Positions 9,146 through 18,594 are shown, numbered from the stretch's first letter. The stretch is 64,000 nucleotides of DNA from Actinokineospora bangkokensis (GCF_001940455.1 NZ_MKQR01000028.1:446348-510347); one strand, 5' to 3'. Numbers and translations: made by a program. Notes: generated by a model from the letters alone, not told the origin.

Positions 9146-9727
9146 TCAGGTCGCGTGGAAACTGTTCTGCGCGGCGAGCAGGCCCTGCCCGACCAGCGCC
9201 GCCACCGCGTCGGCGCACCGGTCGACCTCGAAGGCGAGGTCCTTGCGCTCGACCGGGCCGAAGTCGCGCAGCACGAAGTCCGCCGGGTCCTGGCGCCCCG
9301 GGGGCCGCCCGATGCCGAAGCGGACCCGGTGGTACTCGCGGCTGCCCAGCGACTTCGTGATCGACCGCAGGCCGTTGTGCCCGTTCTCACCACCGCCCAG
9401 TTTGAGCCTGATCGCGCCGAACGGCAGGTCGAGCTCGTCGTGGACGACGGCGAGGTGGTCCAGCGGCACCTTGAAGAACCGCACGGCGCCCGCTACCGGG
9501 CCGCCGGAGGTGTTCATGAACGAGCGCGGCTTGACCAGCACGACCCGCTGCCCGGCGAGCCTGCCCTCCAGCACCTCGGCGCCGGACTTGTGCGCCTTGA
9601 ACTTCCCGCCGACCCGGGCGGCGAGCTCGTCGGCGACCAGGAAGCCGATGTTGTGCCGGTTGCCCGCGTAGCGCGGGCCCGGGTTGCCCAGGCCCACCAC
9701 CAGCCGCGGCAGGTCGTCCTCGGCCAC
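9146..9727 (-). CDS. pth: Peptidyl-tRNA hydrolase
   Basis: Hydrolyses the ester between peptide and tRNA in peptidyl-tRNAs dropped by ribosomes. The 193-residue protein shows GLGNPG (12-17), the catalytic histidine in NRHNIGF (His25), FMNTSGGPV and the substrate-binding block HDELDLPFG with [12 protein letters not shown]. The GTG at 9727 is chosen because GGAGGAGG lies 4-5 nt upstream and homology begins directly. Longer upstream extensions are low-complexity. It follows rplY, as in mycobacteria (Rv1014c-Rv1015c), but a strong hairpin separates the two. The two DivIVA-repeat genes lie downstream in the same direction and may form one operon. Confidence 0.95.
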   Translation of the reverse strand: MAEDDLPRLVVGLGNPGPRYAGNRHNIGFLVADELAARVGGKFKAHKSGAEVLEGRLAGQRVVLVKPRSFMNTSGGPVAGAVRFFKVPLDHLAVVHDELDLPFGAIRLKLGGGENGHNGLRSITKSLGSREYHRVRFGIGRPPGRQDPADFVLRDFGPVERKDLAFEVDRCADAVAALVGQGLLAAQNSFHAT

Positions 9728-9753
9728 GGGTCCTCCTCCCCTGGCGACATGGC

Positions 9754-9794
9754 CCGATGCCCCGGTCCGCAACGTGCGCGGACCGGGGCATCGG
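9754..9794 (-). terminator. Terminator after rplY
   Basis: A 17-bp perfect stem (9754-9770 with 9778-9794) with a 7-nt loop, between the rplY stop and the pth start. It could end rplY transcripts or lower readthrough into pth. Confidence 0.75.
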
Positions 9795-9830
9795 CGATTC
9801 TGGCAGGTCGCCCGTGGGGGCGGTGTTGGG

Positions 9831-10454
9831 TCAGTCCTCGGCGGGGGTCTCCGGGGCGTCCTCGACGACACCCGCGCCCTCGATGTCGAGCTCGGACTCC
9901 AGCTGCTCGGCGGTCGGGGCCGGGTTGACCGCGACGACCAGGGCCTCGGGGTCGGTCACCAGGGTGGCGCCGGAGGGCAGCGACAGCTCGGCGGCGGTGA
10001 TCTGGGTGCCGATCTCGACGCCCTCCACCGAGACCTCGACCTGGTCGGGGATGTTCAGCGCGTCGACCTCGACCTGGACGGCCGAGAGGTCCTGGGTGAC
10101 CAGGGTGCCCGGCTCGGCGTCGCCGGTGAGCACCACCGGCACGTCGACGGTGACCTTCTCGCCGCGCTTGACCAGCAGCAGGTCGACGTGCTCGATGTAG
10201 TTCTTCAGCGGGTGGGTGGTGACCGTCTTGGTCAGCGCCAGCTCCGCGCTGCCCGCGATGTTCAGGGTCAGCACCGCGTTCTGGCCGTGCTCGCGCACGA
10301 CGCGGGCGAACTCCAGGGCGGGCAGGGCCAGGTGCTGCGGGTCGGAGCCGTGTCCGTACAGCACAGCGGGGATCTTGCCCGCACGGCGGGTGCGGCGGGC
10401 CGCGCCCTTGCCGAACTCGGTGCGCTGCTCGGCGGCCAGCTTTACCTCGGACAC
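9831..10454 (-). CDS. rplY: 50S ribosomal protein L25/general stress protein Ctc
   Basis: Binds 5S rRNA in the large subunit. The 207-residue protein is the long Ctc form: an N-terminal L25 domain (about 1-90, beginning with the [16 protein letters not shown] segment and containing PAVLYGHG) and a C-terminal beta-rich TL5 domain (about 95-180), ending in an acidic Glu/Asp-rich tail. GTG start with AAGGAG 8 nt upstream. It has its own promoter at 10631-10660 with a leader of about 170 nt. It lies upstream of pth as in mycobacteria. Confidence 0.95.
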   Translation of the reverse strand: MSEVKLAAEQRTEFGKGAARRTRRAGKIPAVLYGHGSDPQHLALPALEFARVVREHGQNAVLTLNIAGSAELALTKTVTTHPLKNYIEHVDLLLVKRGEKVTVDVPVVLTGDAEPGTLVTQDLSAVQVEVDALNIPDQVEVSVEGVEIGTQITAAELSLPSGATLVTDPEALVVAVNPAPTAEQLESELDIEGAGVVEDAPETPAED

Positions 10455-10630
10455 GACGAAAACTCCTTGCGGTCAATCAACGGCGGCGGGGCGCGACTCG
10501 TGGCAAGTCGGCGGCGGTTGGCCTGCGGCAAGGGGCACGCGGAGGCCCGGGGACCGCGGAAGCACGGTCCCGAGAACCGCCACGTCGATCACGCCAGGCG
10601 CGATGCCCGCCTCGCCGAGGCAACTCAAGC

Positions 10631-10660
10631 AGTCTAGGCGGTCGTTCCCCGGCGGTCCAA
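10631..10660 (-). promoter_or_regulatory. Promoter of rplY and a 170-nt leader
   Basis: On the minus strand TTGGAC (10655-10660), an 18-nt spacer and TAGACT (10631-10636). Transcription would start near 10625, leaving about 170 nt of untranslated leader (10455-10625). I see no recognised riboswitch or other gene in that leader. Confidence 0.6.
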
Positions 10661-10694
10661 CGGGGGGTCCACCACCGGCCCCGGCCCCGGGGAC

Positions 10695-10731
10695 GCGACC
10701 GGCCCGCCCCAGGTCGGGACGGGCCGGGGAC
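10695..10731 (-). terminator. Terminator after prs
   Basis: CCGGCCCG (10699-10706) pairs with CGGGCCGG (10720-10727), with partial extension on both sides, 24 nt beyond the prs stop. Confidence 0.5.
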
Positions 10732-10754
10732 GCGGGTGCGACCCGGGGACCGGG

Positions 10755-11738
10755 TCAGGAGTCGCCGTCGAACAGGCTGGTGACCGAGCCGTCCTCGAAG
10801 ACCTCCTTGATGGCCCTGGCGAGCAGCGGCGCGATGGACAGCACGGTCATGCCGGGGAAGCGCTTGTCCTCCGGGATGGGCAGGGTGTTGGTGAACACGA
10901 CCTCCTTGGCCCCGCACGCCGACAGCCGGTCCTTGGCCGGGCCGGAGAGCACGCCGTGGGTGGCGGCCATGACCACGTCCGCCGCGCCCTCGTCGAGCAG
11001 CTGGGTGATGGCCTTGGCGATGGTGCCGCCGGTGTCGACCATGTCGTCGATGACCACGCACAGCCTGCCGCTGACCTCGCCGACCACCCGGTTGGCGACC
11101 ACCTCGTTCGGGCGCAGCGGGTCGCGGGTCTTGTGGATGAACGCGATCGGGACGCCGCCGAGGTCGTTGGCCCACTTCTCGGCCAGCTTCGTGCGGCCCG
11201 CGTCCGGGGACACCACCGTGATGTTGTCGGTGGGGTAGTGCTCCTTGATGTAGCTCGACAGCAGCGTCTGGGCGAACAGGTGGTCCACCGGGCCGTCGAA
11301 GAAGCCCATGATCTGCGCGGTGTGCAGGTCGACGGAGATGATCCGGTCGGCCCCCGCGGTCTTGAACAGGTCCGCGATCAGCCGCGCCGAGATCGGCTCG
11401 CGGCCCTTGTGCTTCTTGTCCTGCCGCGCGTACGGGTAGAACGGCATGATCACGGTGATCCGCTTCGCGGACGCCCGCTTGAGCGCGTCCACCATGATCA
11501 GCTGCTCCATCACCCACTGGTTGATGGGGGCGGTGTGGCTCTGGATGACGAACGCGTCCGACCCGCGCACCGACTCCTCGAACCGGACGAAGGTCTCCCC
11601 GTTGGCGAAGTCGTAGGCGGCCTGCGGGGTGATCTCGACGTCGAGGTGCTTGGCCACCTCCTCGGCCAGCTCCGGGTGTGCCCGCCCGGAGAACAGCATC
11701 AGGCTCTTCGTGGGGATCCCGCCGGTCTTCGTGCTCAT
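10755..11738 (-). CDS. prs: Ribose-phosphate pyrophosphokinase
   Basis: Makes PRPP from ribose 5-phosphate and ATP for nucleotide, histidine and tryptophan synthesis. In actinobacteria PRPP also feeds decaprenylphosphoryl-arabinose. The 327-residue product has the early [10 protein letters not shown] region, the flexible-loop region with [26 protein letters not shown] and the PRPP-binding signature DDMVDTGGT. Length matches the class I enzyme. The ATG at 11738 overlaps the glmU stop (ATGA), so the two genes are translationally coupled. The glmU-prs order is conserved in actinobacteria. Confidence 0.96.
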   Translation of the reverse strand: MSTKTGGIPTKSLMLFSGRAHPELAEEVAKHLDVEITPQAAYDFANGETFVRFEESVRGSDAFVIQSHTAPINQWVMEQLIMVDALKRASAKRITVIMPFYPYARQDKKHKGREPISARLIADLFKTAGADRIISVDLHTAQIMGFFDGPVDHLFAQTLLSSYIKEHYPTDNITVVSPDAGRTKLAEKWANDLGGVPIAFIHKTRDPLRPNEVVANRVVGEVSGRLCVVIDDMVDTGGTIAKAITQLLDEGAADVVMAATHGVLSGPAKDRLSACGAKEVVFTNTLPIPEDKRFPGMTVLSIAPLLARAIKEVFEDGSVTSLFDGDS

Positions 11739-13258
11739 GCGCGTTCCTCGTGCTCGGGGTCGGCTGCCTGCTGGGCCAGCGCCGCCCGGGCCGCCTCCGC
11801 GGATGCGGTGCCCGGCCTGCGGCGCAGGACCCAGTCGTCGATGTTGCGCTGCGGGCCCCCGGAGACCGCCAGCGCGCCGGGGGGCACGTCCGCGCGGATG
11901 ACCGTGCCCGCACCGCTGTACGCGCCGTCGCCCACGGTCACCGGCGCGACGAACATGTTGTCCGAGCCGGTGCGCACGTGCGAGCCCACGACGCTGCGGT
12001 GCTTGTCGACCCCGTCGTAGTTGACGAACACGCTGGCGGCGCCGATGTTGCTGTGCTCGCCGATGGTCGCGTCGCCCACGTAGGACAGGTGCGGGACCTT
12101 GGAGCCCGCGCCGATGTCGGCGTTCTTGGTCTCCACGAACGTGCCGATCTTGCCCCCGGCCCCCAGCCGGGTGCCCGGGCGCAGGTAGGCGAACGGGCCG
12201 ACGGTGGCCCCGGCGCCCACCTCGGCGCCCGACCCGTGCGCGCGCACCACGCTGGCCCGCGCCCCCACGGTGACGTCGGTGAGCGTGGTGTCCGGCCCGA
12301 GCACGGCGCCCTCGCCGACGACCGTGCGCCCGCGCAGCTGCACCCCCGGTTCGACCACGACGTCCCTGGCCAGCTCGACGTCCAGGTCGATCCAGGTGGT
12401 CGCCGGGTCCACGACGGTGACCCCCGAGCGCATCCAGCGCTCCACGGTGCGACGGTTGAGCTCGGCGCCGATCCTGGCCAGCTGCACCCGGTCGTTGACG
12501 CCCTCGGTGAGCCAGGCGTCGGAGCACACCAGCGCGCCCACCCGGCGGCCGTCGGCGGCGGCGGTGCCCAGCACGTCGGTCAGGTACAGCTCGCCCTGGG
12601 CGTTGTCGGTCGACAGCCGCGACAGCCCGTCGGCCAGCACGGCGGCGTCGAAGGCGTACACCCCGGAGTTGACCTCGGTGATCTGCCGCTGCGCCTCGGT
12701 GGCGTCCTTGTGCTCGACGATCGCGGTGACCGCCCCGCCCGCGCCGCGCACGATCCGGCCGTAGCCGGCCGGGTCGGGCAGCACCGCGGTGAGCACCGTC
12801 ACGGCGTTGCCGCGCTCGGTGTGCTCGTCGAGCAGCGCGGTGAGGGTGGTGGTGTCCAGCAGCGGCACGTCGCCGTAGGTGACCACGACGGTGCCGGTGA
12901 GCCCGTCGGGCAGCGGGGCCAGGCCGCAGGCGACCGCGTCGCCGGTGCCGTTCTGCCGCTCCTGCACCGCGGTGGTGATGGTCAGCCCGAGGGTGGCCGA
13001 CAGCGCCTCCAGGTGCGCGCCCACGGCCTCGCGGCCGTGGCCCAGGACCACCACCAGGTGCTCGGGCTTGAGGCCCGCCGCGGCGCGCACGGCGTGCTCG
13101 ACCAGCGGCCTGCCCGCCACCGGGTGCAGCACCTTCGGGGTGGCCGAGCGCATCCTGGTGCCCTCGCCCGCGGCCAGCACGACCGCGCTCACCTGCCCGG
13201 CACCCCCGGCGCGGGGTGCGGCGTCCGGCTGGTCGGTGGGCGGCACGTTCTGCGGCAC
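11735..13258 (-). CDS. glmU: Bifunctional GlmU: GlcNAc-1-P uridylyltransferase / GlcN-1-P acetyltransferase
   Basis: Makes UDP-GlcNAc, the first committed precursor of peptidoglycan and cell-wall linkers. The 507-residue protein has an N-terminal nucleotidyltransferase domain beginning [11 protein letters not shown] (about residue 29 on), with [10 protein letters not shown] and GDVPLL. The C-terminal left-handed beta-helix acetyltransferase domain of hexapeptide repeats runs from about 265 and includes [12 protein letters not shown] short disordered N-terminal extension of about 25 residues precedes the first domain. GTG start with AGGGAG just upstream. Cotranscribed with prs through a 4-nt overlap. 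Confidence 0.97.
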   Translation of the reverse strand: MPQNVPPTDQPDAAPRAGGAGQVSAVVLAAGEGTRMRSATPKVLHPVAGRPLVEHAVRAAAGLKPEHLVVVLGHGREAVGAHLEALSATLGLTITTAVQERQNGTGDAVACGLAPLPDGLTGTVVVTYGDVPLLDTTTLTALLDEHTERGNAVTVLTAVLPDPAGYGRIVRGAGGAVTAIVEHKDATEAQRQITEVNSGVYAFDAAVLADGLSRLSTDNAQGELYLTDVLGTAAADGRRVGALVCSDAWLTEGVNDRVQLARIGAELNRRTVERWMRSGVTVVDPATTWIDLDVELARDVVVEPGVQLRGRTVVGEGAVLGPDTTLTDVTVGARASVVRAHGSGAEVGAGATVGPFAYLRPGTRLGAGGKIGTFVETKNADIGAGSKVPHLSYVGDATIGEHSNIGAASVFVNYDGVDKHRSVVGSHVRTGSDNMFVAPVTVGDGAYSGAGTVIRADVPPGALAVSGGPQRNIDDWVLRRRPGTASAEAARAALAQQAADPEHEERA

Positions 13259-13319
13259 GGCGCTCCCTGGCTCGTCGTCGTCAACAGCGGACAGCCGGCC
13301 GCGGGGTCCGAACCGACCC

Positions 13320-13369
13320 GGACCCCAGGGGGTCCGCTGCTGCGGGGTCGCGGCCGGGACCCGATCCTA
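13320..13369 (-). promoter_or_regulatory. Promoter box and leader hairpin of glmU-prs
   Basis: On the minus strand TAGGAT (13364-13369) is a -10-like box overlapping the stop of the GGDEF gene. A near-palindrome (13320-13335, GGACCCC with GGGGGTCC) follows in the leader of about 100 nt and could also act as terminator of the upstream gene. Confidence 0.4.
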
Positions 13370-15106
13370 CGTGGTCTCCGGGAGCACCCACGCCCGGTCG
13401 CCCGCCTGCCCCGCCCCGACCGCGCCCGCGACCGGCGCGGCCTCGGCCGCGGAGATCGCCACGATGTCGTTGCCGCCCGCCCGCTTCGCCTGGTACATGG
13501 CCGCGTCCGCGCGGGCCAGCGCCCGCACCGCGCTCTCCTGCGGGCGCAGCGACACCGCGCCGATGGACAGCGTCACCCCGTGCGAGAGGTCCTGCGGCAG
13601 GCCCGACACCGCGACCAGCGCGCGGCGCAGGGCGGCCTCGGCGGCGGGCAGCGGCGCCCCGGGCAGCAGCACGATGAACTCGTCGCCGCCGTAGCGGGCC
13701 ACCATGTCGCTGCCGCGCAGCGCGTCGCGCAGGGTGGCCGCGACCACGCGCAGGACGTCGTCGCCCTCGGCGTGCGACATGCGGTCGTTGACGCCCTTGA
13801 AGCCGTCGAGGTCGACCAGCGCGATGGCGAGCGGGTGGTTGGCAGGCGAGGACGCCAGCGCCTCCAGCCGCTCGTCGAGCGCGCGCCGGTTGGGCAGCCC
13901 GGTCAGCGGGTCCTGCAGGGCCTGGCGGGCGATCGAGGAGTGCATCCGCGACAGCCGCTCGTGCTCGCGGCGGGTGTTCAGCGTGGCGATGCGCGACTCG
14001 CGCATGTCCCACAGCTGCGCCTCCAGCTCGGTGGCGTAGTGCTCCAGCGCCGAGGTGGTGCGCTCGCCGCCGTCGGGGCCCGAGAGCCGGGCGAACTCGC
14101 GGATCAGGCACAGCCGCAGGGTCGGCTCGGCGGCCTCGTCGTACATCTCCGCGCGCGCGGCGCCGAGCACCTCGACCGCCTCGGCCTCGCGGCCCTCGTG
14201 CTCCAGGCAGCGGGCCAGCGCGATCGAGGTGATCACCAGCTCGCGCGGGTAGCGGGAGGCGCGCAGCAGCCCGCGCAGCCTGGCCTCGTGCGCCTGCGAG
14301 GGCTGCGCCAGCGCCAGCGCGGCGGCGATGATCGGGTTCTGGTCGGCGGCCGTGGAGCGCGGGTCGCGCGGGAACAGCGACTCGCGGAACGGCGCCTCCA
14401 CCGCGATCGCGATGGCCGCGGCGGTGGCGAACCGCTCGGCGGCGCGCTCGTCCTCCCCGATGCGCTCCAGCCGCAGGCCCCAGCCGACCAGCAGCCGGGC
14501 CCGGTTGATCAGGTGCACCGAGATCAGGTGCGGGCCCGCCGAGGCCCGGATGCACTTGTGCGCCCGCGTCATCACCTGGTCGGCGACCTCGTAGACGCCG
14601 AGCTGGGTGAGCACCGTGCCGATGTCCAGCAGCGTCGACGCCATGATCATGTCCCAGGTGCGGCCGCCGAGCATCACGTCCGGGGTGATGTCCTCGTCGA
14701 GCATGGCCAGCGCCACCGCGGCCTCGGTGAGCGCGGCGTCCTCGGCGCCCGCGAGCAGCAGCCGCCGCCCGCGCAGCGCGTGCGCGTCGGCCTGCAGCAC
14801 GACCAGCCCGTGCCTGCGGGTGTGCGCCAGCATCTCGTCCAGCAGCGGCTCGGCGCTGTCGGCCAGCTCGTTGTTGACCACCCGCACGGCCACCGCCGAG
14901 CGCAGCAGCTGGGCGACCATCCTGGGCTCGCCGCGCGACTGGGCCTCGGCCAGCAGCCGGTCGACCTCGGCGGTGCAGCGCGGGCGCTCGGCCAGCGGCA
15001 CGGTCTGGATGATGGCGAGCAGCTCGCGGGCGCGCCCGACCAGCCAGGCGTCGGAGCGCTCGTCCAACGCGGGCAGTTCGGCCTCGTCACGCTGCTCGTC
15101 GTCCAC
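13367..15106 (-). CDS. TPR-like and GGDEF domain diguanylate cyclase
   Basis: A probable diguanylate cyclase making cyclic di-GMP. The 579-residue protein has a long alpha-helical N-terminal half with TPR-like helical pairs (about 20-380), a short coiled coil around LNTRREHERLSRMHS, then a GGDEF domain (about 400-555). That domain has DPLTGLPNRR, DLDGFKGVND and an intact YGGDEF active site at about 470. No membrane segment and no EAL domain are present. The TPR part may sense a protein partner. Start uncertain: the GTG at 15106 is used, with only a weak ribosome-binding site; the open frame runs further upstream through low-quality sequence. Upstream of glmU with a 108-nt gap. Confidence 0.85.
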   Translation of the reverse strand: MDDEQRDEAELPALDERSDAWLVGRARELLAIIQTVPLAERPRCTAEVDRLLAEAQSRGEPRMVAQLLRSAVAVRVVNNELADSAEPLLDEMLAHTRRHGLVVLQADAHALRGRRLLLAGAEDAALTEAAVALAMLDEDITPDVMLGGRTWDMIMASTLLDIGTVLTQLGVYEVADQVMTRAHKCIRASAGPHLISVHLINRARLLVGWGLRLERIGEDERAAERFATAAAIAIAVEAPFRESLFPRDPRSTAADQNPIIAAALALAQPSQAHEARLRGLLRASRYPRELVITSIALARCLEHEGREAEAVEVLGAARAEMYDEAAEPTLRLCLIREFARLSGPDGGERTTSALEHYATELEAQLWDMRESRIATLNTRREHERLSRMHSSIARQALQDPLTGLPNRRALDERLEALASSPANHPLAIALVDLDGFKGVNDRMSHAEGDDVLRVVAATLRDALRGSDMVARYGGDEFIVLLPGAPLPAAEAALRRALVAVSGLPQDLSHGVTLSIGAVSLRPQESAVRALARADAAMYQAKRAGGNDIVAISAAEAAPVAGAVGAGQAGDRAWVLPETT

Positions 15107-15208
15107 GTGCGTCGGTGCACCCCTTCGGGCCGGTGCTTCGCGGGTGTCGTCTTCGCGGTGTCGTCTTCGCGGGTGTGGCCTGCGCGCCCGCTGGTCGCCT
15201 GCCGGGAG

Positions 15209-15279
15209 CTCCGCCGCCAGGATTCGAACCTGAACCATTGGAACCAAAATCCAAGGTGCTGCCATTACACCACGGCGGA
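15209..15279 (-). tRNA. tRNA-Gln (anticodon TTG)
   Basis: Minus-strand cloverleaf of 71 nt. The acceptor TCCGCCG pairs with CGGCGGA, with discriminator G. The anticodon stem TTGGA/TCCAA encloses loop TTTTGGT, giving anticodon TTG. The T arm contains GGTTCGAATCC. CCA is not encoded. Reads CAA and, by wobble, CAG glutamine codons. Confidence 0.95.
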
Positions 15280-15520
15280 ACGGCCGTCGACCGTCCCCGG
15301 GAGGGGGCCGTCGACCGGTGCCGACATGGTGTCACGACCGCGCCCCCCGCAGCACCAGTACCCGCCGGTTGGCCGCCGCTCGCGTCCGATCGGGTGTTAG
15401 TCCGGTCACCGCGGGCCGGTGGTGATCACGCTGCGCAGGCGGGCGGGTGCCCAGCGTCCCGCTCCCCGCGCGGGTGGCCCAAACACCCGGGGGAGCCCTG
15501 GCGTGTCGGCGCGGCCGTTC

Positions 15521-15551
15521 CTTACGCTGTCGTAAGTTACGGCGCCGTAAG
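15521..15551. promoter_or_regulatory. Tandem palindromic operators upstream of the desaturase gene
   Basis: Two adjacent copies of TTACG-N4-CGTAA: site 1 is CTTACGCTGTCGTAAG (15521-15536) and site 2 is GTTACGGCGCCGTAAG (15536-15551), sharing one base. They lie 44 nt before the desaturase start. A TetR gene follows the desaturase, so I infer these are its binding sites and that it represses the unit. The rest of 15280-15594 (the tRNA-Gln upstream side and the desaturase leader) holds only a short direct repeat GGCCGTCGACCG and no gene. Confidence 0.65.
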
Positions 15552-15594
15552 TGAGCCTGGCCTTACCACCGGGTTCCGGAAAGAGGGACAGAGC

Positions 15595-16545
15595 ATGACG
15601 AGCACGCTCGACGCCGAGCGCGGCGGGGGGACCTCCCGGGGCCCCAAGCCGATCCTCGAGGGCACCCGCGACCGCAAGACCATCATCGGGGTCTACATCT
15701 TCATCCTCGCCCCCGTCGTCGCGCTGGTCGCGGCCGTGCCGCTGCTGTGGGGCTGGGGCCTGGGCTGGGTCGACGTGGCGCTCGCGGTGTTCTTCTTCTA
15801 CCTCTCCGGCCTCGGCATCACCGTCGGCTACCACCGGCTGTTCACCCACGGCTCGTTCCGCGCCAAGCGCCCGCTGAAGATCGCGCTGGCCGCGATGGGG
15901 TCGATGGCCGTGCAGGGCCCGCCGATCATCTGGGTCGCCGACCACCGCCGCCACCACGCCTTCTCCGACCGCGAGGGCGACCCGCACTCGCCGTGGCTGC
16001 ACGGCACCTCGCCCGCCGGGCTGGCCAAGGGCTTCTGGCACGCGCACATGGGCTGGATCTTCGAGCACGAGCTGACCAACAAGCAGCGCTTCGCCCCCGA
16101 CCTGCTCGCCGACCGCGACATCGTCCGGGTCAACAAGCTGTTCTGGCTGTTCACCACGCTGACCCTGCTGCTGCCCGCGGTGCTCGGCGGCCTGCTGACC
16201 TGGTCGTGGTGGGGCGCGGTCACCGCGTTCTTCTGGGCGGGCCCGGTGCGCATCGGCATCCTGCACCACGTCACCTGGTCGACCAACTCGATCTGCCACA
16301 TGGTCGGCGACCGGCCGTTCACCAGCCGGGACAGGGCCGCCAACTTCTGGCCGCTGGCCATCCTCAGCTTCGGCGAGTCCTGGCACAACCTGCACCACGC
16401 CGACCCCACCTGCGCCCGGCACGGTGTCAAGCGCGGGCAGATCGACACCTCCGCCCGGCTGATCTGGGTGTTCGAGAAGCTCGGCTGGGCCACCGACGTC
16501 CGCTGGCCCACCCCGCAGCGCCTGGAGAAGCTCGCCGCCCGGTGA
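15595..16545 (+). CDS. Membrane acyl-CoA desaturase (three-histidine-box, delta-9 type)
   Basis: A diiron integral-membrane desaturase introducing a double bond into fatty acyl chains, expected to adjust membrane fluidity. The 316-residue protein has the three histidine boxes in order: HRLFTH (about 82), HRRHH (about 117) and HNLHH (about 265). Hydrophobic pairs lie near residues 30-75 and 180-215. Length and spacing match the DesA3/OLE1-type family. Electrons probably come from a separate reductase, since no fused domain is present. Start at ATG 15595 with AGAGGGA upstream. Followed 17 nt later by a TetR gene and preceded by double palindromic operators, so expression is probably lipid-responsive. 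Confidence 0.9.
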   Translation: MTSTLDAERGGGTSRGPKPILEGTRDRKTIIGVYIFILAPVVALVAAVPLLWGWGLGWVDVALAVFFFYLSGLGITVGYHRLFTHGSFRAKRPLKIALAAMGSMAVQGPPIIWVADHRRHHAFSDREGDPHSPWLHGTSPAGLAKGFWHAHMGWIFEHELTNKQRFAPDLLADRDIVRVNKLFWLFTTLTLLLPAVLGGLLTWSWWGAVTAFFWAGPVRIGILHHVTWSTNSICHMVGDRPFTSRDRAANFWPLAILSFGESWHNLHHADPTCARHGVKRGQIDTSARLIWVFEKLGWATDVRWPTPQRLEKLAAR

Positions 16546-16550
16546 GCAAC

Positions 16551-16562
16551 TAGGGTGACCAG
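16551..16562 (+). promoter_or_regulatory. Leaderless-type promoter of the TetR gene
   Basis: TAGGGT (16551-16556), six bases, GTG at 16563. This gives the regulator transcription independent of the desaturase promoter. Confidence 0.65.
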
Positions 16563-17204
16563 GTGAGCGGAGGCCGACGCACCCAGGAGCCGCGCGTGCG
16601 CATGACGGGCAAGGAGCGCCGCCAGCAACTCCTGGACGTCGCCCGCGCCCTGTTCGCGGAGAAGGGCTTCGACAGCGCCTCCGTGGAGGAGATCGCCCAC
16701 CGCGCCGGCGTGAGCAAGCCCGTGGTCTACGAGCACTTCGGCGGCAAGGAGGGCATCTACGCCGTTGTCGTCGACCGCGAGATGCACGCCCTGCTCACCG
16801 GCATCACCGAGGCCCTCTCCGACGACGACGCCCACCCCCGGCTGCTGCTGGAGCGGGCCGCCTGCTCGCTGCTGGACTACATCGAGGGCTCCACGGACGG
16901 GTTCCGCATCCTGGTGCGGGACTCGCCCGTGGCCACCGCCACCGGCACCTTCTCCAGCCTGCTCAACGACATCGCCTCCCAGGTGGAGCACATCCTGGGC
17001 GTGCAGTTCTCCAAGCGCGGGTACGACTCGAAGCTGGCGGCGCTCTACAGCCAGTCGCTCGTGGGGATGGTGGCGCTGACCGGGCAGTGGTGGCTGGACG
17101 CGCGCAAGCCGAAGAAGCACGACGTGGCGGCGCACCTGGTGAACCTGGCGTGGAACGGGTTGTCGCACTTGGAGGGGAAGCCGGTGCTGCGCAGCAAGCG
17201 GTGA
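16563..17204 (+). CDS. TetR-family transcriptional regulator
   Basis: A 213-residue repressor with an N-terminal TetR helix-turn-helix (about 20-66: RRQQLLDVARALFAEKGF, then EEIAHRAGVSKPVVYEHFGG) and a helical ligand-binding C-terminal domain. The position between glmU and mfd matches M. tuberculosis Rv1019. Here it directly follows a fatty-acid desaturase, so an acyl-CoA or lipid effector is plausible. The predicted target is the pair of TTACG-N4-CGTAA palindromes at 15521-15551. It has its own leaderless promoter. An intergenic repeat fragment lies just downstream. Confidence 0.9.
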   Translation: MSGGRRTQEPRVRMTGKERRQQLLDVARALFAEKGFDSASVEEIAHRAGVSKPVVYEHFGGKEGIYAVVVDREMHALLTGITEALSDDDAHPRLLLERAACSLLDYIEGSTDGFRILVRDSPVATATGTFSSLLNDIASQVEHILGVQFSKRGYDSKLAALYSQSLVGMVALTGQWWLDARKPKKHDVAAHLVNLAWNGLSHLEGKPVLRSKR

Positions 17205-17257
17205 GGTGTGGGTGCTTGCTGGGTTGGTGTTGGCTCGCCTCGCCTTCGGCTTCCCCG

Positions 17258-17320
17258 GCCAAACAGGACCACCGCATCGAGCAGGGGCTTAGCCGGGCTT
17301 CCTGCTGCGTAGGTGGTTGC
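17258..17320 (+). repeat. Half-copy of the intergenic palindromic element (element B)
   Basis: These 63 nt match 33428-33490 at 61 positions (differences at 17289 and 17311). They correspond to the right outer arm plus tail of the full element at 33310-33561. The left arm and central hairpin are absent. A GTCGCCTCGCCTTCGGCTTC-like block just before it (17233-17253) is also shared with the left flank of the full element. It lies in the 193-nt gap between two convergent genes. Confidence 0.8.
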
Positions 17321-17397
17321 TCCGTGGGCGAAGAAGGTGCAGTGAGCAGTGCCGTGCTTGGGCTGGCTGGGGGATGGGTGAAGTGAGTTGTTGGGGA

Positions 17398-18594
17398 TCA
17401 GGTGGTGGGGGTGATGCGGAGGAGCTTGTCGTCGGTGCCGTTGGACGTGGTGACGTAGAGGGCACCGTCGGGGGCGGTTCGGGCGGCTCGGAGGCGGCCG
17501 TGGGTGTCGGTGAACTCCGGGGGGATGGCGACGGAGGTGACGGCGCCCTGCTGGTCGAGGGTGAGGAGGAGGAGCTTGGCGCCCTTGAGGGCGGTGATGA
17601 CCAGGGTGCCGTCGAGGGGGCCCCACTGGGGGCCGTCGAGGAAGGTCGCGGCGCAGATGGCTTCTGTGGTGTCGCCGGATTCCCACGTGGCGGGGACGGC
17701 GTCGGGGAAGCGGGTGAGGTCGGTCATGGGGACGTCCTCGTCGTACTGCTGGACGGTGCCGCCCTGGGAGGGGTCCCAGCCGTAGTTGGCGCCGGGCTTG
17801 AGGAGGTTGACCTCGTCGTTCTTGTCGGGGCCGTGTTCGGCGGTGAAGACCTGGTCGGTGCCGGGGCGGGTGGCGACGCCCTGGACGTTGCGGTGGCCGT
17901 AGGTCAGGACCGGGGAGCCGGGGGTGGGGTTGTCGGGGAGGGCGGCGCCGGTGTTGAGGTCGACGCGCAGGACCTTGCCGCCGAGGTTGGCGCGGTCCTG
18001 GGGGACGGCGGCGACCGCGGTGTCGCCGGTGCCGACGAGCAGGGCGCCGTCGGGGGCGAGGGTGGGGCGGCAGCCGGAGTGCCTGCCGGAGGCGTTGAGG
18101 GGCAGGCCGGTGAGCAGGTCCTTGACCTTCGCGGCGGAGGTGGAGTCGTCGGACAGGCGCCAGGTGACCAGGCGGATGTCGACGGGGTTGCCGCCCTCTG
18201 TGTGGGTCTGGCAGGTGGTGAACTGGCGGGAGGTGGCGAAGTCGGGGTGCACCACCATGCCCAGCAGGCCGCCCTCGCCGCGCACCTGGATGTCGGAGGT
18301 GTCCGCGCGCAGGGTCGTCACGGTCGACCCGGGGGTCGTGCCGGAGATGAGGGCGAACTGGCCGTTGCGCTGGGGGACGAGCACCTTGCCGTCGGGCAGG
18401 AAGCCGATGTCCCAGCCGTGCTCCAGCCCGCCCGCCACGGTCTGCACCGACAGCGCGGGGGCGGCCACCGAGGTGGGGGTGCTCGGGGGCGCGGAGAACC
18501 CGGCGGGAACCTGGCCGACGGACCCGGAGTCGGAGCAGGCGGAGGTGGCCAGCACGGCCGCCGCGGTGATGGCGAGCATCCGGGTTCTGGGCAT
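17398..18594 (-). CDS. PQQ-type glucose/sorbosone dehydrogenase lipoprotein (LppZ-like)
   Basis: An extracytoplasmic beta-propeller dehydrogenase of the soluble glucose dehydrogenase (GSDH) family. Substrate and real use of PQQ are unknown. The 398-residue precursor begins with a lipoprotein signal (LATSAC, acylated Cys20) followed by a Ser/Pro-rich spacer. The propeller shows GEGGLLGMVVHPDF, SGRHSGCRPTLAPDG with VGTGD, and HGPDKNDEVNLL, matching the sugar-dehydrogenase blades of the family. Start at ATG 18594. A longer N-terminal frame is low-complexity and would bury the signal peptide. It is convergent with the TetR gene. M. tuberculosis LppZ is a similar lipoprotein. Confidence 0.85.
   Translation of the reverse strand: MPRTRMLAITAAAVLATSACSDSGSVGQVPAGFSAPPSTPTSVAAPALSVQTVAGGLEHGWDIGFLPDGKVLVPQRNGQFALISGTTPGSTVTTLRADTSDIQVRGEGGLLGMVVHPDFATSRQFTTCQTHTEGGNPVDIRLVTWRLSDDSTSAAKVKDLLTGLPLNASGRHSGCRPTLAPDGALLVGTGDTAVAAVPQDRANLGGKVLRVDLNTGAALPDNPTPGSPVLTYGHRNVQGVATRPGTDQVFTAEHGPDKNDEVNLLKPGANYGWDPSQGGTVQQYDEDVPMTDLTRFPDAVPATWESGDTTEAICAATFLDGPQWGPLDGTLVITALKGAKLLLLTLDQQGAVTSVAIPPEFTDTHGRLRAARTAPDGALYVTTSNGTDDKLLRITPTT

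Noticed and set aside
7290-9218. A single 642-residue reverse-strand frame across both DivIVA-repeat genes
   Set aside because: Its first two thirds are an Arg/Pro/Gly-rich shadow of the real 7817-9112 frame. Only the last 173 codons (from ATG 7811) are protein-like.
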